Assembly (NCBI GenBank): GCA_951804985.1
Contig: OX638132.1
Location: 15,915,529 to 15,979,528, forward strand
DNA from: Dryomyza anilis
Taxonomy: Eukaryota; Arthropoda; Insecta; Diptera; Dryomyzidae
DNA length: 64,000 nucleotides
Direction of reading: 5' to 3'
Numbering within the stretch: position 1 is the stretch's first letter; the number at the start of each line of letters is the position of its first letter. Under the pieces are notes generated by a model that saw only the letters and a list, made by a program, of their open reading frames with translations, did no database searches and was not told where the DNA came from. Shown piece after piece: positions 1 through 11,316 of the stretch. A program made the position numbers and the translations under genes.

Positions 1-959
1 GAGAAAAAACATTGTTTTGTCTGTTTTATCTTTTTGAAGCGACTTTTGAAGCACTTTTAAAGCTATTTACCGCTTCAAAAGTGCTTCACAGGCCTTATTT
101 TTAAGATGCTTATATTCTTTAGAATTGACAAAAACAAAAAAAACACACATCTTCATTAATGTTCACGTTCATAAATATTTTGCACGCTTTCCATTGTTAC
201 TTGTTGTTCAATATTTAGTAGTATCATGAATTATTTTGTATATCATTATTACCTTAAAAACATAATAAATACATTAAAATCATAATAAAAACGCAAGAGT
301 CAATTTTTCTTGCAGTCTTAGTCTTAGTCTTAGTCTTAGTCTTGCACTTGCTCTTGTTCTTTTTTTTTTTGCAAAATCTCGATCTTGTTCTCGTTCAAAA
401 AAATGCAAGAACAAGAAATATTTAATCATCACTAATGTAAACAAATATCTGCCTTATACTTGAAATGTTTAAACTTGTCGAACTTGCACTTCATTTTTCG
501 TATTTCCTTAAATAGTTACTGAGATGTTAATAATTTGAAACTTTTTTTAAATTTTTTCTTGCATTACCATTGTTTTGTTTATGTCCGAAATTGAGCTGTT
601 TTGAAACATCAGTCAAAAATTCATTAAGACTTATAAATAGGATTCTATTGAAAAGATCCTTTAAAAGATTATAAAAAATATTCAAATGAACTTTTCAAAA
701 TTTGAATCATTTTTTAACGTAAAAATTTTGCTTGGAGTTGCTGGTGTTTTGTTGTTAATTCGATTAATGAAACAAAAGAACAAATTTTAGACTAAATACC
801 GTTGTTTTTGGAAATATCGTTTCTCAAAAAACAACATGTGAATTTTTGTACAACAAAACATTTTTATTTTGGGAACTCCAAATTTTTTTAAATGACATTT
901 AAACATGACCTGTACTTAAGATCTTCTATATAAAATAAAATATGTTTTTCTGTTTCTTT

Positions 960-1130
960 TTATACTTTTTTAAAAACCGTTTTAAACCGGTATAAAACCG
1001 AAACCGTTTATATCGGTTTTGGATATCGGTTTATTTCTGATTTTTGTATAACGGTTTCGGTTACGGTTTCGGTTTTAAAAATGAAACGGTTTTAAATGGA
1101 TATCGGTTTCGGTTTCGGTTACGGTTTCAA
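960..1130. repeat. CGGTTT / AAACCG-rich simple repeat
   Basis: Irregular repetition of CGGTTTCGGTT-like and AAACCGGT-like words in both orientations. A related block rich in GGTTCCGGTT and AAACCGG words lies at 9838-9985. I see no coding potential in it. Confidence 0.7.
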
Positions 1131-1135
1131 TCCTT

Positions 1136-1420
1136 GATTATAAGAAAAAGTTTTTTTATTTTAAAGACACTCTGAAAGTAGATTCCTAATAATAAGAAAC
1201 ATTGAACTTGATATTGTGTTAAGAGGAAAGTGTTCTGATTATAAGAAAAAGTTTCATGTTTTAAAGACACTCTGAAAATAGTTTCCTAATAATAAGGAAC
1301 ATTGAACTTGATATTCTGTTAGGAGTAAAGATTTCTTATTTTAAAGAAATAGTGAATTCTTCTGATTATACGGAAAAAGTTTCCTTGAATATTAGGAAAT
1401 TGTTTTTCTGCGTGTAACTT
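1136..1420. repeat. Tandem duplication, about 101-bp unit
   Basis: A unit beginning GATTATAAGAAAAAGTTT at 1136 recurs at 1237 with the same downstream words (GACACTCTGAAA, CCTAATAATAAG, ACATTGAACTTGATATT). A shorter, diverged third unit starts near 1364. The first two copies differ by only a few bases, so the duplication is local and fairly recent. Confidence 0.8.
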
Positions 1421-2799
1421 TACAATATACTACTTTAAACGTTGCTGAATTAGCGACGATAACTCGAAAATTTGTCACACAAAAGTGTGTGAAAATAAAT
1501 TACGTATTGCTTGGAGAATTTGTCGTGAATTTCGTAGTCGTTGTTTGGTTTATCTTCTTTTTTTTGTAGTCGATACAATTTATGAACTTGAGATGTATTG
1601 TTTTTTTAAAGTGAACCACTTACATATTTAATTTGCTCAATATCAATCAATTAGGTATTTTATTTTGTTATATTTGTTGAATTAAATTCTTATTTTCTTC
1701 CTAAACAAATTACCTTTGATGTTCAGTACCCGATCACGGCTTCATTGTTATGCTAAATGTCATGTTGCACGTTCGAATTCCAGGTTTCTTTGATTATTTT
1801 TTATTTTTCGTGGTCTGTACATGTTTCTTTGGGCTAAGATTTATTTCAAGTGTTTCAAGTATCAATCGTTACTCTGAAGATATGCATAATGTGTGTGTAG
1901 CGACATTTAATTTGTACAAAATGCTGTATAACAGACAAATTCTAAACACGTTCACGAATTTAGAGCAATTGTAGTGAGCAAAGAATTTGGTCTCCATTTA
2001 CTAATGATCGCACGTTCACGCCCTGTCATTGGGGCGCAGAGAATTATGGCTGCTTGAGTGTTTTTTCACTAAATTATTCTATAGATTTTTTTTAATTAAA
2101 TTAATTTTTAAGCCATGAATGTTGTTTTATAAAAATTGGATATAATTGCATAAATTTGTCATTTCAATTTTTAAATATTTCATGTTGGAGAATTAAAAAA
2201 ATCCTTCAAATAAACTGAGATCGCAACCAAACGATATTTCAATTTAAAGTTAAATGTTTAATTATTCTTTATTTATACCTATATAATATGTATTTACCAT
2301 AAACATATTTAAAATGGGTTTATGATTAATGGAATTGTGTGTATGAAATATAATCAAATCCTGTTTCTGATAACAACGTTTTTATTTATAAAAAACATAA
2401 TAATTGTGGATTGATATTTGAATTTTTGTAGTCATTACCCAACTAGATAATAATGACTGAATTATGCCTTTGAAATGTCATCGATATCAGAAAGTATTAC
2501 GAAATGTTACGAGAAAGATGTCATATGTAAGATGTATTACAAATGATTGACCGGAAGATGCCTTTTTGCATTGCATGAACGCTGTCCTAATTGTATACAT
2601 AAAAATATCTTTAAGTAGTCTTTTAGCAACTGAATGACAACTGAATAAAGTCATCCAAAAGTGATTAAAATGTATACAAAAATGCCAAAAAGTGTCAACA
2701 AAAGTTATTTATATTTTTTTTTCTCCGTGGAATAAACAAAATATTTAACAATATAAGTATATTTTTCATTAAAACATTATAAAAGAATTGATGTTTACA

Positions 2800-2997
2800 G
2801 AAAAAAAAGGACATCATATTGATGAATTCGTTTATTGTATTGAAGAACCATTCATAATATTAATGACTAACGACATCAATGTTTTGAATGCGATCATAAA
2901 TATGATGAATACTTGGTAACTGTCGAAAAAGTGTTCTTTAATATGATGAACTGTATGTGAAGAATACTTTTCGTCATATTAATGAAACAAAATATAA
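2800..2997 (+). mobile_element. MITE-like foldback repeat, copy 1
   Basis: About 200 bp bounded by CATCATATTGATGAAT-like and inverted TCATATTAATGAA-like ends, with internal words such as ATTAATGACTAACGACATCAA. Reverse-complement relatives occur at 15450-15660 and 19800-20020. Shared boundaries at three separated loci indicate a small non-autonomous transposon family. I found no transposase or clear target duplication. Confidence 0.65.
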
Positions 2998-3179
2998 AAT
3001 ACAACATATATGTTCTACATATTGAAGAACGCTGGTCATTAAACCAAATTTCAATCAAAATATTTTTTTTCGTTCATTTTTTGCGGTACTCAGTTCTCAA
3101 GTAGTTTTTGTATGTTATTTCTTATATAATGCTTGCTCGACATGCATAAATTAGTAAAATGTTTAATAATATATTTATT

Positions 3180-3590
3180 TATAATTAAAATTTTTTATTA
3201 ATAAAAAGTTATAATTATAAAAAAAATATTATAAAAATAAAAATTTTAGAAAAAAAAAATTTTTTTTGACTAACTTTTTTTTTCGAAATATTTTTTTTTA
3301 AACATTTTTATTTCGAAATAATTTTTTTTTCGGAAAAATATTTTTTTCGGACATTTTTTTTTGTCTTTTTATTAATAAAAAGTTGTAATTATAAAAAATA
3401 TATTTTAAAAACAAAAAATTTAGAATAAAAATTTTTTTTTTTTCGATTAACTTTTTTTTTCGAAATATTTTTTTTGAAACATTTTTTTTTGAAATATTTT
3501 TTTTTCGAAAATTTTTTTTTTCGGAAAAATATTTTTTTCGGACATTTTTTTTTGTCTGGAACATTTTTTTTTGTTAATTTGTTACTGTTA
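3180..3590. repeat. T-rich duplicated sequence
   Basis: Two imperfect copies of about 180 bp (near 3195-3375 and 3370-3570). Each runs from TTATTAATAAAAAGTT through long T tracts separated by CGAAATA or CGGAAAAATA words. Lysine-rich open frames across it on the minus strand are artefacts of the A/T tracts. Confidence 0.7.
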
Positions 3591-3898
3591 TTTTTTAAAT
3601 AAAAAATATTTATGAAACAACATATGTCTGCCGACAACTGGCTTCTGATATGCTGTTGAAAACCTGCTTCAAATAAACTTCCGACCCAAAATTTTGTTGA
3701 ACATTATTAAAACGTCACAAATTCTCATCGTTGATTTGAACAAATTGATTACAGTACAGCCTTCAACATTTATATTTATTGCTTTTATTTAATCTCAAAT
3801 GCTGAATTTCCCCACCGATAAAAACTACGGCATATCAGTGTGAAATTTGTGGTTTTTCTCAAATATAAAACTTGTATTTTTATTTATTGTTGTACAAG

Positions 3899-4941
3899 TT
3901 GACTGACGCATGTAACAGCGAAACTTTGTGTTCTTTGTATCACTCATTGCCTGCCACCCATTGGCGAACCAACTCAGCCAATCGTTCCTTGGAAGCGCGC
4001 ATCTCTGCGCTATCGCTGTTACTAATGGAACCAAAATCTGCACAATGCGATGCACGTGGAATCACGGTTGCATCCTCTAACTCGCCATGTCCCATTGGAT
4101 TCCAGGGATCCAGAGCACCAGAGCACAGAGCACCATGTGTGAAGTTTCATACCAGCCATATTCGTTGCAGGTCTGATAGTACCAGGGACGTGCTACATTA
4201 ATAATGAATTTGTAGTATAACTTTTCAGCTTTACTACGAAACTACTTACTGGGACCATTCACATAAGTCGATTCTATAAAATAGCTAAGTGTATCGTTGT
4301 AGGAAAAATCAATACAACTCGAGTCAAAAATTCGTCGGAGCACAAATTTTGTAATAGCAGTGAGATCGTCTTTTTCCGACATGAGGTTGTTGCAGTACCA
4401 TGAAATTTCACCTGCGCTACAAAGGCACCAACAAAACAAATGGCGTCTTAAATTGATGATTCCGAATTACCTTTGATACTGTACAATTCCCGAGAAAATG
4501 TTGGATATCGAAGCAAAGAGCGTCTAGACATCCAAGTCGTTTTCTTCATCAAAATTGTTGCAAATCTTAAGCAAAGCCTAGACCTCTGCTGCACGATTGT
4601 TGAGAATCATTGATTCCAATTCGGCGATGCCATTCTGTATGCGATTATAGCACTGTTCACTGCCTAGTTCCTTAAAGGCGCGTCCAGCGACCTCTTTGTA
4701 TTATGCGAAATACTCGAATGATTATAGACTCTGGGAAGTTTTGAAGAATTTACCTTTGAAGTCAACCTTTGCTAAAATCGGTGCTCTCGAAGCCCAACCA
4801 CCGTTGGCTAAATCGGGATACATTTGTATAAACCACACAATCATTGTGGCCGAGTAGGAGCCACCGGAAAGAATAACCTTGGCGTTTGATAGTTCTGTAA
4901 TGGTTTCTTTCTGATACTTAATGAAATGCGCCAAATCAGCA
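3899..4941 (-). pseudogene. S28 serine carboxypeptidase pseudogene (subfamily 1, copy A)
   Basis: Remnant of a gene like those at 5309-7120 and 7463-9251. The exon-3 equivalent (about 4756-4941) still encodes the nucleophile-elbow motif GGSYSATM and the WAS-AP-LAKVDFK segment. It starts abruptly at DLAHF and joins directly to the 5' flank, so exons 1, 2 and the start of exon 3 are deleted. The exon-4 equivalent has two in-frame TAG codons replacing a Lys and a Trp that are conserved in the intact copies. The last exon has lost most of its middle, including the catalytic Asp region, and carries a frameshift after RQWVAG, so the normal C-terminus (YMRQLV) is out of frame. The catalytic-His block RASHCADFG is still readable. 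It cannot make an active peptidase. Seen directly by comparison with its neighbours. Confidence 0.92.
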
Positions 4942-4981
4942 AAATATTCCAAAATAAAAATGTCCAAAATATTTCAAAATG

Positions 4982-4987
4982 TTATCA
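4982..4987 (-). promoter_or_regulatory. Relict GATA motif upstream of pseudogene A
   Basis: TGATAA on the minus strand, in a block matching the 5' flank of the intact neighbours (GTTATCANTGATNGTTTTA on the plus strand). The second GATA motif of the intact copies has decayed here. This shows the deletion in pseudogene A ran from the 5' flank into exon 3 and left the promoter-proximal block behind. Confidence 0.55.
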
Positions 4988-5308
4988 ATGATCGTTTTAA
5001 TATTTTGCGATTAAACTTTATAGAAAAAACTTTTCCATAGTTTCAATATCAGTTTTGTCCAATTAAAAATCTCTGACTTCAAAGGTAATCTGTTTAAAGC
5101 TAGTGCCGTTTTCTTATATACTGGTTATATACTTTTTATTTTGAAACTCAATGTTTTTAAAGGAGCAACGTTTGAAATGAATGCTTAACTATTTATTAGA
5201 TAAAACTGGAATTAAATGAAATTGAATTGAACTATTTCGATATTTTCATTTATAGTTTTATTTATGACTTATTAATTATTTAAAAATATATCATGTCGCT
5301 ATAAACTA

Positions 5309-7120
5309 TTACACGAGTTGACGCATGTAACGGCGAGTCTTTGTATTCTTTGTATCACTGACTGCGACCCATTGACGCACCAACTCCGCCAATCGTTCCT
5401 TGGATGCGCGCATCTCTGCGCTATCGGCGTCACTAATGGAACCAAAATCTGCGCAATGCGATGCGCGTGGAATTACTGTTGCACCCTCTAACTCGCCATG
5501 ACCCATTGGATTCCAGGGATCGAGAGCACCATGTGTCATATAGACGTTCTTAACGGCCGGATCCATGCCACCAAAGTCTTCGTTGGTTTGAGCGGCCAGC
5601 GCATGGATGTTCTCATTGGTGTACGTGGAACCAAAGGTATCGGCACATAAGGTTGTGTACATGGCAGCGGGGAATTTGGTACCAAAAGGCTGGTTGATAG
5701 AGCCGGAAGATTGATACCAGCCATATTCATTGCAAGTCTGGTAGTACCAAGGACGTGCTAGATAAAAAATAATAAATACAGTATAAGGTTTTCATTCTTA
5801 GGGGGCTCTACTCAAAATGGTACTTACAGGCGCCATATTTATAAGTAGACTCCAGATAGTAGCCTAAGGTATCCTTGTATGAAAAATCAGTACACTTCGA
5901 TGGAGAGGTTCTCGATAACACAAACTTTGTAATAGCCGTGAGATCATCTTCGAACGACATGAGGAAGTTGCAGTAGGTTGGAATATCACCTTCGCTATAA
6001 CGAAACGTAAAAAGATTATGATTATGCAAATACGATCTATTCTTATTAACCCGAAATACCTTTGATATTGAGCAATACCAGAGAAAATGTTGGAAATCGA
6101 ACCGAACAGCGACCACACATCCAAGTCATTGTGTTCATCAAAATTATTGCAGATCTTTAGCATAGCCTTGACTTCGGCAGCACGATTGTTGTTCATCATC
6201 GATTCCAATTCGGCGATGCCATTCTGAATGCGATTGTAGCACTGCTGACTGCCCAGTTCCTTGAATGCGCGTCCAACGACCTCTTTGTATTCTACGAAAT
6301 ATGCGAGTGATGAAAGACACCAAACTCTGGAAAGTTTTAAGAATTTACCTTTAAAGTCAACCTTTGCTAAAATCGGTGCACTCGAAGCCCAACCGCCATT
6401 GGCCAATTCAGGATACCGACGCATGAACCACACAACCATAGTGGCCGAGTAAGAGCCACCCGAAATAATGACCTTGGCATTAGCCAATTCCGGTACGGTT
6501 TCTTTCTGATACTCAATGAAATGCGCTAAATCAGCAAGAGCCTGTTTCACATGCAGATAATTCAGTTCGTCCACGGTAATTGTGCTGAAATAGCGAAGTT
6601 TGTAAATTAAGTTGGGAGTTAGTTTGGTTTATGAGGTCAAATGTTATTAACCTTGTTGGTTTGCTTTCTCCGTAATAGCGATGCTCAGTGTAGTACAATA
6701 TGCCGTGGTGCTCCTTGGCCATATCGACAAAATGTCCAGTGGTTATTCTGCCAGGACTGATCTCCCATTCGCCACCAATATAAATGAAAATAGGTCCGCC
6801 AGCTTGATAGTGTTCCTCGTTAACCATGTAACGCTATACATTGTTGGGTGTCCTTTGATTATAATGCTCGTGTTTTTCATGAATTATACTATACAACATA
6901 CCATTTCCCATGTCTTGGTGTTCGATTCATCGAAATGATCCAATTTTTGTACAATTGTCTTGGTCTCAACAGCGGCACGGGACTTCGAAGGAAGCTCGGG
7001 TGGACCTCGGTGTAAATTCCTTAAACTCTTTACGAAGAACGGTTCTTCGCTGGACGAATCCTCCGCTGCTATACTAGCAGTAATAGCCAAAAGTCCTACA
7101 AGTGTCAGTAACAACCTCAT
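5309..7120 (-). CDS. S28 serine carboxypeptidase-like protease B (intact, 6 exons)
   Basis: Exons (minus strand) 7120-6902, 6833-6652, 6584-6349, 6291-6060, 5994-5828 and 5757-5309. All introns are GT-AG, the phases agree, and the product is 494 residues with the stop at 5309-5311. Residues 1-19 (MRLLLTLVGLLAITASIAA) form a signal peptide. The alpha/beta-hydrolase fold shows FIYIGGEWE and YYTEHRYYGES before the nucleophile Ser178 in GGSYSATMVVW. The catalytic Asp425 lies in GALDPW and His446 in RASHCADFG. Family S28 (prolylcarboxypeptidase, DPP-II, thymus-specific serine protease) cleaves next to proline in lysosomes or secreted fluids. A secreted digestive role is inferred from the signal peptide, tandem amplification and GATA motifs. 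The upstream in-frame ATG at 7168 was rejected because paralogues start at the MRLLL position. Confidence 0.93.
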
Positions 7121-7183
7121 TTTGTAGAATGAGACGGTGGTGTTCGTTAGCTTGGACTTTATGTCCAAGAATATTGAAAAATG

Positions 7184-7217
7184 TTATCAGTGATTGTTTT
7201 ATGGGTTGCGATTATCA
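7184..7217 (-). promoter_or_regulatory. Paired GATA motifs upstream of protease B
   Basis: TGATAA motifs on the minus strand at 7184-7189 and 7212-7217, 64 and 92 bp upstream of the ATG. The whole block (first GATA, a GTTTTAT spacer, then TTGCGATTATC) is conserved with protease C. GATA factors drive midgut digestive genes in flies (established). Use of these particular sites is inference. Confidence 0.55.
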
Positions 7218-7462
7218 TAAATATTCTTCTAAGTAAAACTATTCGATTGTATATCGGTTTATAGAACAGTGGTAAATCATTAAAATTTTATTGCCACTTT
7301 ATTCAGATAATACCTTATTGTTTTGCATTATTTCAAATCCGTCATCGTTTCAAGATCACTATAACGTAAAATATAAAGTATTTGCTTTTGTCATATATTG
7401 TAATATTTAATTTTTAATCGTTTTAATATATCGCTTTGAGGTATAAATCATGCTATTTATTG

Positions 7463-9251
7463 TTATACGAGTTGGCGCATATAACGGCGAGCCTTTGTGT
7501 TGGTCGTCTCATTGTCGGTCACCCATTGGCGAACTAACTCAGCGAGACGTTCCTTGGAAGCACGCATCTCAGCACTATCGCTGCTACTAATAGAGCCAAA
7601 ATCTGCGCAATGCGATGCACGTGGAATCACTGTTGCTCCTTCCAATTCTCCATGACCCATTGGATGCCAGGGATCTAGAGCACCATGTGTCATATAGACG
7701 TTCTTAACGGCCGGATCCATGCCGCCAAAGTCCTCGTTTGTTTGAGCGGCTAGCGCATGTATGTTTGCGTTGGTGTACTTGATACCGAAGATATCAGCAC
7801 ACATAGTTGTGTACAAAGTAGCGGGGAATTTGGTGCCAAATGGCTGGTTCACGGATGCAGATGTTTGATACCAGCCGTATTCATTGCAGGTCTGATAGTA
7901 CCAGGGACGTGCTACAGAGAAAATACATTTTTTTAATTGTAGCTCCATTGCATAATCTGCATAATACTTACCGGCGTCATAAATATATGTAGAATCCATA
8001 TAGTAGTTAAGTGTATCCTTGTATGAAAAATCGGTACACTGCGCTGTTGAGGTGAACAATAGCACAAATGTTGTAATTGCCGAAACATCGTCGTCGAAGG
8101 ACATGAGGTAGTTGCAGTTCGATGGAATGATACCTTCTCTATAACGGCACAAACGGACCTAAAGGTTATACTAAACCGACACTTAATTTTATCCCGACAT
8201 ACCTTTGATATTGCGCAATACCAGAGAAAATGTTGGAGATCGAACCGAAGAGTGACCAAACATCCAAGTCATTTTGCTCATCAAAATTATTGCAGATCTT
8301 CAGCAGGGCCTTAACTTCAGAGGCACGATTATTAAGCATCATTGATTCCAATTCGGCGATGCCGTTCTGAATGCGATTATAGCACTGTTCACTGCCGAGT
8401 TCCTTAAAGGCGCGTCCAACGACCTCTTTATATTCGAAATAGACGAAGGATGATAGACACAAAACTCTTGGAAGTTGTAAGAATTTACCTTTGAAGTCAA
8501 CCTTTGCTAAAATCGGTGCACTCGAGGCCCAACCGCCGTTGGCCAATTTGGGGTACAGGCGCATGAACCACACAACCATTGTGGCCGAGTAGGAGCCACC
8601 AGCAAGAATTACTTTGGCGTTTGCTAATTCCGAATCCGTTTCTTTCTGGTACTTAATGAAATGCGCCAAATCAGCAAGAGCCTGTTTGACATGCAGATAC
8701 TTTAGTTCGTCCACGGTAATAGTGCTGAAATAGTAATATGAGTCCAAACCGTTTTAAACCACTATAATTACTACGAACCTGGTTGGTTTGCTTTCACCGT
8801 AATAGCGATGCTCAGTGTAGTACAATATGCCTTTATGCTCCTTGGCCATATCGACCAGATGTCCAGTGGTAATACTGCCAGGACTAATCTCCCATTCGCC
8901 ACCAATATAGATGAAAATAGGGCCGCCAGCTTGATAGTGTTCTGTGTTAACCATGTAACGCTATAAATAGTTTTAAGTATGTCCTTTGGTTATAATGCTC
9001 GTATTTTTATTGGATCATACTCTACGACTTACCATTTGCCATGTTTTGGTGTTCAAATCATCGAAATGATCCAATTTTTGTACAATTGTCTTGGTCTCAA
9101 CAGCGGCACGGTTCTTCGAAGGTAGCTCTGGTGGACCTCGATGTAAATTCCTTAAACTCTTTACGAAGAACGGTATTTCGCTGGATGTATCCTCAGCTGC
9201 TATGCAAGCAGCGGATGCCAAAAATCCTACAAGTGCCAATAACAACCTCAT
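7463..9251 (-). CDS. S28 serine carboxypeptidase-like protease C (6 exons, altered splice site)
   Basis: Exons (minus strand) 9251-9033, 8960-8779, 8724-8489, 8425 or further-8203, 8138-7972 and 7911-7463. The layout matches protease B except at exon 4. There, a 3-bp deletion relative to B removes the AG acceptor (B reads TTTCGTAGAATAC, C reads TTTCGAATAT). Splicing to the next AG (exon from 8425) stays in frame, drops three residues (EYK) and gives about 491 residues. Retaining the short intron is also open in frame and would insert about 18 residues. Signal peptide MRLLLALVGFLASAACIAA; Ser178 in GGSYSATMVVW; Asp in GALDPW and His in RASHCADFG are intact. Likely a secreted proline-directed peptidase. 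Confidence is high for the gene and lower for the exon-4 start. Confidence 0.88.
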
Positions 9252-9315
9252 TTTGTGGAATGATCCAATATAGTTTATTAATCATGAAATTAATGATCAG
9301 AATTATACTGAATTG

Positions 9316-9350
9316 TTATCAGTAATCGTTTTATTACTTTGCGATTATCT
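9316..9350 (-). promoter_or_regulatory. Paired GATA motifs upstream of protease C
   Basis: TGATAA (9316-9321) and AGATAA (9345-9350) on the minus strand, 65 and 94 bp from the ATG. They sit in the same conserved block as upstream of protease B. Confidence 0.55.
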
Positions 9351-9351
9351 T

Positions 9352-11310
9352 GCACCGAAGAATGGAATGCATTCTAAGATAAGTTCGTGAATTCATGTGT
9401 GACTTTTAGAATAAAATTTCAAACTCAGGTCAAAAGAACCTACCTGCTTTCTATGTAAGAACTAGAACACGCCCGAAAATCTGAGTTCGTGCGTGCAAAT
9501 ATCCGTGCGTGCTAGTTGTTGTCGTGCCCGTGCGTATCCGTGCAACCAAAATCAGGCACGCCAATTTTTGAAGCTGGAAGGTTTTTTTTTTAAACTGGGG
9601 TAGAAAACAATAAAAAAAAATCTTTAATGGTTTTTTTTTATTGTTTTCTACCCCAGTTTACTTCCAGCTTCAGAAAATAAAAATTTCGTGTTATTTTAAC
9701 CTTTCCTAAAAATCTGTTGTTTTAGTTTTACTTATGGATTTAAGAAAATGAAACATTATCAAACATAATTTTTGACTTATTTATTACAGGGACAAAATCC
9801 CGTTAGAATATCGTTTGTGGTTTGGTTTCCAAGATTTTTAAAAATGTGGTTCCGGTTCAGATTCCGGTTCCAACCAAAAAATTAAACCGGTTTGGATTCC
9901 GGTTCCATACATTTTTTTAATAACGGTTCTGATTCCGATATTATAGTCCCTGACAGGAAATATAATATCTGTTCCGGTTCTGGTACCGAGATTACTTTGT
10001 TGTTCTATTCGTGACCTAAGAAAAAAACATCTGCAATGCAGACAAATTGTACTTAGTTACTTTTTTGATACCCAAGAACAAAATGTCTTAATATCTAGCA
10101 GAATTTGGCTTAGTTACTTTTAATAGACAGACATGCACACTAACAATCAGATGACGAAATCACAACACAAAGCATACGAGCGAATATTACAGACAAAGAA
10201 AGACCGATGAAAACAACAGCATATACATGAACACCTGTTCCTTTTGCGAAGAATACAGCAACAATTTTGCGTGTTCTTTTTGGCTTTTAATAATCAATAA
10301 ATTAACTTCTAAAAATCCAGTTGAATAAAGTTTGTTTACTTTTTTGACAACTAAGTAATTTGCTTTCTTGATATCCAGATGATAAATTCTTGAATTTTAG
10401 TAGTATTTTATTGATATTAGTCAAATTCTACTATTTTTCTTTCCAACGAATTCTTCTCGAGTTTTAGAATTTTATTTCCCTCCGTGTACTGAACTAAAAA
10501 CTGGGCCAGGGAGATTACTTTGTATTGCGATTCGAAAGTCAATGTTATACGAAAGCCAATTCCTTTCGAAGGACAAATCGATTCGAAGGAAAATTTACAC
10601 AATCCAAAGCAAGCGTAAGGCACACTACCAAAGTACCATTTATAAGAATTCGAGTAAAGTGTTGCCAAAAATTAGTTCACTTTTGTATCGTATTACCGAG
10701 TAACCCACTTAGTTCAGATTAGAGTGCATAATATAAACATTATGAATTTAAGTTAACAAATACTAATGGTGCTTGGACTAGGATTTTCTATGATCGACAT
10801 TGATAGCAATATCGAATTGAGTATATATTGAGCTTATTTCTACATTTTCTTTAATAAAGTATTTACATTGTTTAATACTTTTTATTATCAAACATTGATT
10901 TTTTTTGTTGTAGTATAGTTTATTGCACACATAATTAACGCAATCTATTGATACTCTTGTATTTTCAGTTTTAACCCATTTTTACAAGGTAATAAATTAT
11001 AAATTATGGAGTACCTAACACTAAAATTTGTTAAGTCTGTGAGAATTTTAACAAAAAGTGTTTGCAAAACTAATTCTTGTTAACAGTAGATTAGAGAAGT
11101 GTTCGATGGACTTTATGAAATAACATTTTTAATCTGTTGTTTATAGCTATATAAAAAGCGAATTTATGATTCAAGTTCCATTAATAAAAACAAACTTTGA
11201 ACACATTTTTTTTATATTTTGTTTTTTTATTTTAATAAATATTTTATTTAAATAAAATTTAAATACAAAGTATTTTTTATAATATCAACAAATTATTCTG
11301 TTCTGTTGGC
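9352..11310. other. Intergenic spacer between S28 subfamilies
   Basis: I see no gene. It holds a perfect-arm hairpin (9570-9671), a GGTTCCGG-rich simple repeat (9838-9985) and otherwise AT-rich unique-looking sequence. The last few hundred bases (about 10890-11310) are homologous to the 3' flanks of the other subfamily-2 genes and include candidate poly(A) signals for the gene ending at 11317. Confidence 0.6.
9570..9671. mobile_element. 102-bp near-perfect hairpin (foldback element)
   Basis: Two arms of about 45 nt start GAAGCTGGAAG and end CTTCCAGCTTC, with inner AAACTGGGGTAGAAAACAAT pairing with its complement across a short A/T loop. This is either a minimal foldback MITE or, if transcribed, a long hairpin RNA. 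No target duplication is obvious. Confidence 0.75.
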
Positions 11311-11316
11311 AAAACT

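Larger units (their letters stand above)
1..3898. other. Gene-free AT-rich flank, left edge
   Basis: I see no convincing coding exon here. Short open frames (for example 1750-1974) have no recognisable domain or splice context. The stretch holds a CTTAGT-type microsatellite near 315-355, a CGGTTT-rich block (960-1130), a tandem duplication (1136-1420), a foldback repeat (2800-2997) and T-rich duplicated sequence (3180-3590). If the Ino80 argument below is right, it is part of a very long Ino80 intron. Confidence 0.6.

Noticed and set aside
1750..1974. Small hydrophobic protein of 74 residues
   Set aside because: No homologue recognised, no splice or promoter context, and composition as expected by chance in AT-rich DNA.
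3298..3637. Lysine-rich minus-strand frames
   Set aside because: Products of T-tract repeats; composition only, no domain.
7121..7168. Upstream ATG at 7168 as start of protease B
   Set aside because: It would place 16 residues before the signal peptide, and the paralogous gene C has no such extension.
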